From Patescibacteria group bacterium (lineage in GTDB: Bacteria > Patescibacteriota > Gracilibacteria > Absconditabacterales > Absconditicoccaceae): DNA of 64,000 nucleotides. Location of the stretch: assembly GCA_022705745.1 (NCBI GenBank), contig JAKJDW010000001.1:87307-151306 (forward strand), read 5' to 3'. This document shows, one piece after another, positions 60,840 to 64,000 of the stretch (position 1 is its first letter; every line of letters begins with the position of its first letter). The notes below the pieces were generated by a model that did no database searches, was not told where the DNA came from, and worked only from the letters and a program-made list of their open reading frames with translations. The position numbers and the translations under genes were made by a program.

Positions 60840-63800
60840 ATGGGAAATACAAGACAAAAACTAAACAATATGAATTCAATAAACAAGGTAGATTCCAATC
60901 TTCAAGAAGGATTGCAAAACTTGTTCGAATTGCAAAAGTGATTAAAATCGCAAGATTTTCAAAACCTTTTAGAAACTTTTGGTGATTTAAATACAGACTC
61001 TATAAACTTGATTTCTAAAATTCTTTCAGAAAACAAGATCAAAGTTTTAGATTTAACGAGTCTAAGCATAGATGTAAATAATATATTAGAATATGATGAA
61101 AGGGATGAGTTAAATGATAATCTACAAAATATTATCGGACACATATTCATAAAAAAGTTATACGATATAGTTGCTCCTGATAATGAACTTTTGAATCTTT
61201 TCATACTAACTTTTGGTGAATTTGAGAAGATAAAAAATAAAAAAACATCATTTAAGTCTATAAAAATTAATATAAAAGATTTTTTAGAAAAATATCCAAA
61301 TTTGTTAGATGAAATAAAAATTTCAAATCAAGAAGTTTTTGATGGTTTAAAGAGGAATAGATACAATGTAAATGAAAGAAATAGTTTTTGAGATCAAGAC
61401 CTTTCTAATCAGCACATTATTGCTACTCTATTATCTTGGCAAAACAAAGAAACTATTCGTAAGTTGGATGGACATCAAAACAATGTTTACTCTCAAATAC
61501 AAGAAGTAGGAAAACCAGTTGACGGTGAATTTCCATTGTGTGAATCTAATGACGAAATATTGAGATTAAAGGAGGAGATATATGATATTGAGGAAGATTG
61601 AACAACAGATAGGCAAAATGAAATTAATAAAATTAATAAATCAATCCGAAAAGAATACTTAAAGAAGATGGGAGGGAGTAAGGAAAATAATGATGTGGTA
61701 GAAGTTTTGGAGAAATTAGTAGAAAATAATTTTAACTTTTGAGAGCTAGACTGAAAAGAACAAACTATATTTGCAAATAAGTTTATTGAAAAAACACTTT
61801 GAAGTAACAATGAGTTTTTATCGAGTTTGAATGTTGATAATGAAGCTTACAAAGATTTTTTAAGAGAACTTTTTGACTTTGAAAAACTAGAGCATGAATT
61901 AAAAATTACTCTTGCAGATGGTAACGAAATAATCTTAGATATTAAAAAATGATTTCATTCATGAGAACATAATCAATTTTTGGATGTAGAAAACTTTAAA
62001 GAAACAAAAAACTTTCCGATATTTTTTGATATAAATTTAGAAAAAAATCCTCCAGAGATAATAGAATTGTTGGAACATAAAGAAAATGGACTTTTGAGTT
62101 GTGCTCAAAATCATGATGGAGTATTTAGCTCTTATTTCACAAAAAATTGAGAGATTTGTTTAGGTAACAACTATAAAATAAAATTGGAATGAGTAGATCT
62201 AACTGTAGATGAACTTGATTCTATGTTTAATAAAGATAAAGATGATTTAGAAATTTTATTGAAAAAGTTTTGACTTTGGGAAAAAACTAAAACACATTTT
62301 TATGAAATAACAAAAAATAAAGAACTATTAAAAAGCTTTGCTGACAATCCTCATAGTGGTTCCATTTTTGAAGAAATGTTAAAAAAATTAGATTTGGAGA
62401 TAGAGTCAAAAAATCTAAAATTTGATTTGAATAATATTAATAAAATAAGTCACTTATATATTTTTTGAAAAAGTGATTTAGAGTCAGAAGTTGAAGGAGA
62501 ACAGCAATCTACTTGAGTGATGGATAAAGAAAGTTTGTCAGGATTGTTAGGGTTAAACGAAATGCGTTGAACAGATACTGGTGAAAGTCTTGCTAGAGAG
62601 ACTTTTGAAGATTTAGAAAACTACGCTTATGAAGAGGACCCTTATTATAATTTTGATGAAATAAAAAATAAATATAATTCATTGGATCAAGATTGAAAAA
62701 ATAAATTTGAAGAAATTTTGGAACAGCTTTCTGATGAATCTGATGATGAGCCTACAAAAAACTTAACAAAAGAATTGTTAGATTATTTACACTGAACAGA
62801 AGATGACAATGAAAATAAGGAAGATGAGGAGACACCAAGAGAACATATAGAAGAAACAGAAGAAGAAAAGTTTATGAAAGAACGAGAGTCTTTAGCTTGA
62901 TACGACTTTTATTGAGAAGAAGACAAAGGATTCCGTGTTGGTACTAGACTATTTATTAATACTGGAGGATCGAAATTACCACCAATGGATAAAAATGACT
63001 CCTTTTTTGAGTTTGAAATAGTGAGCATTTGATCAAGTACTTTTAATGTAAAAGTTGTATGAAATGAAATACAATCTGATTCAGTAGGACAGATTTTTAC
63101 ATTACCAAAAACGGCAGAACATTTAAGTAAAATAAAAAGTTCTGGAGAGGTTTTTAAAGTAGCTAAAATTGATGGAAATGATTGGGATACTTCGATCAAA
63201 AATATAATAAAATCTAATTTTTTCAAAAATCTTAATGTTTTTGGAGACAAAGAATGACAGGTAAAATTAAAAAATTGAAAACTTGTTAATAATAAATGAG
63301 AAGAAATACATTCTTTTGGTAGGTCGAATGCTATATGGGATTGAAATAAAAAAGGTAGACCATGACAAGCACGGGAACATACAACATATGAAATTAAAAA
63401 TGTAAATAAATCTAAATGAACGGTTAAAGTTGCTTGTAATTTTGAATGACAAGATGAAAATGATTTGTCTAAATTTCTAAATTATAAATATGAAAATGAA
63501 TTATCATTTGAAAAATTTATATTATTGATGGAATCAAAAGGACTTCGTGCTTATACAAAACAAGAATATGAAGATAGGGTAGTAGAGTATAATATAGATT
63601 GTAAAAAACATGAAAAAGTTGGTTATCCTCAAAAGGGTCTGCTTAAGTTTTACTCCTTGGCTGCCATAGGAGGAGCTTTAAAAAATGGTTTTAAAACTAT
63701 ACAAGATTGAATTAAAAAAGTACGCGAAGACCAAACAGAAGATTTTGAAAATTTTTTATATTCACAATGATGACTTAATTTATATAGTAAACTGTGATCT

Positions 63801-64000
63801 CTTACCTCTATCTTTGGGATATTTCCAACAATGTCAGAGGCATTTGATCGTGTACAGTTAGAATTTTATAATGAAAGAGAAAATAAAACTTGGAAAAAAA
63901 TTGAGATTTGGTACAAAATGTATGAATCAGATCCCCATTTTTCTAGTTTACGAAACAGTCAATTGAAAGACTTACTTACAACTCCATGATATGTTGGATG
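60840..64000 (+). CDS. very large protein of unknown function, 3' end outside window
   Basis: At least 1053 codons, open to the right edge. No signal peptide or membrane helix in the visible part. Largely charged and helical. Acidic stretches at about 585-690 (EDDNENKEDEETPREHIEET) separate a helical N-terminal half from a second half with beta-rich modules: GTRLFINTGGSKLPPMDKND, FFEFEIVSIGSSTFNVKVVG and later EHTTYEIKNVNKSKGTVKVA, which look like two copies of one fold. The part after 880 has a short hydrophobic segment FYSLAAIGGALKNG. Similar giant proteins are known in CPR genomes. No function assigned. Confidence 0.75.

Overview
The window comes from an AT-rich bacterium of the candidate phyla radiation that reads UGA as glycine (translation table 25, as known in Gracilibacteria/BD1-5 and Absconditabacteria/SR1). 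Under the standard code almost every gene breaks into fragments. With UGA=Gly they become full-length conserved proteins, and every complete gene found here ends in TAA or TAG. The recoded positions fall on invariant glycines: all three glycines of the MurD GVTGTNGKST loop and three consecutive TGA codons in the FLGGGA motif of a Dam-type methylase. No insertion sequence, prophage or CRISPR array was seen.

Layout. 1-3.0 kb: end of a glycosyltransferase, murI and murD. 3.4-7.2 kb: dnaA, then a restriction-modification cluster (Dam-like methylase, PD-(D/E)XK nuclease, second methylase). 7.2-10.7 kb: a small membrane protein, a thioredoxin-fold lipoprotein, trpS and pyrG. 10.9-16.5 kb: an SLH-type surface protein, ruvB, small basic and membrane proteins, rubrerythrin and two unknown genes. 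16.7-25.2 kb: three of the window's features of envelope interest (a penicillin-binding protein, a polysaccharide deacetylase lipoprotein and a GH26-like hydrolase), YbaB/EbfC, tRNA-Arg, tRNA-Ser and a secreted cysteine-repeat protein. 25.5-39.0 kb, minus strand: a large information-processing block in transcription order L10 leader, rplJ, rplL, rpsB, a membrane protein, tsf, an rpsF-rpsR fusion, rpmH, rpoB, rpoC, rpmA with a long Lys-rich tail, rpmF, nusB. 39.2-46.0 kb: a Lys-rich peptide, a zinc-finger protein, two duplicated leucine-rich-repeat surface proteins, tRNA-Gly, and an unknown gene whose promoter spacer holds a poly-G tract. 46.0-57.2 kb, minus strand: an O-antigen ligase/polymerase-like protein, mraY, rlmN, aspS, a peptidase S51 and several membrane proteins, two of them VirB2/TrbC-pilin-like. 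57.6-64 kb, plus strand: a COG1855-type ATPase lacking its PIN domain, a divergent pyruvate kinase and the start of a very large unknown protein.

How it works together. The window combines peptidoglycan precursor synthesis (MurI, MurD, MraY, a PBP), surface decoration (SLH, LRR, Cys-repeat, O-antigen-ligase-like), host-independent information processing and a compact defence cluster. Central metabolism is sparse (CTP synthase and a degenerate pyruvate kinase), consistent with a reduced, probably host-associated cell. Many spacers hold recurring low-complexity tracts built from ACTTTATAAACTT-like words, with short GC-rich palindromes embedded in them.

Most noteworthy: the S6-S18 fusion; a set of at least six minus-strand promoters sharing an A7-GT...CTCAAAAATTTGACA upstream block, one with a G9 spacer that could phase-vary; the duplicated LRR genes; the tandem 120-bp hairpin units upstream of aspS; and the one-base frameshift in a pilin-like signal peptide.
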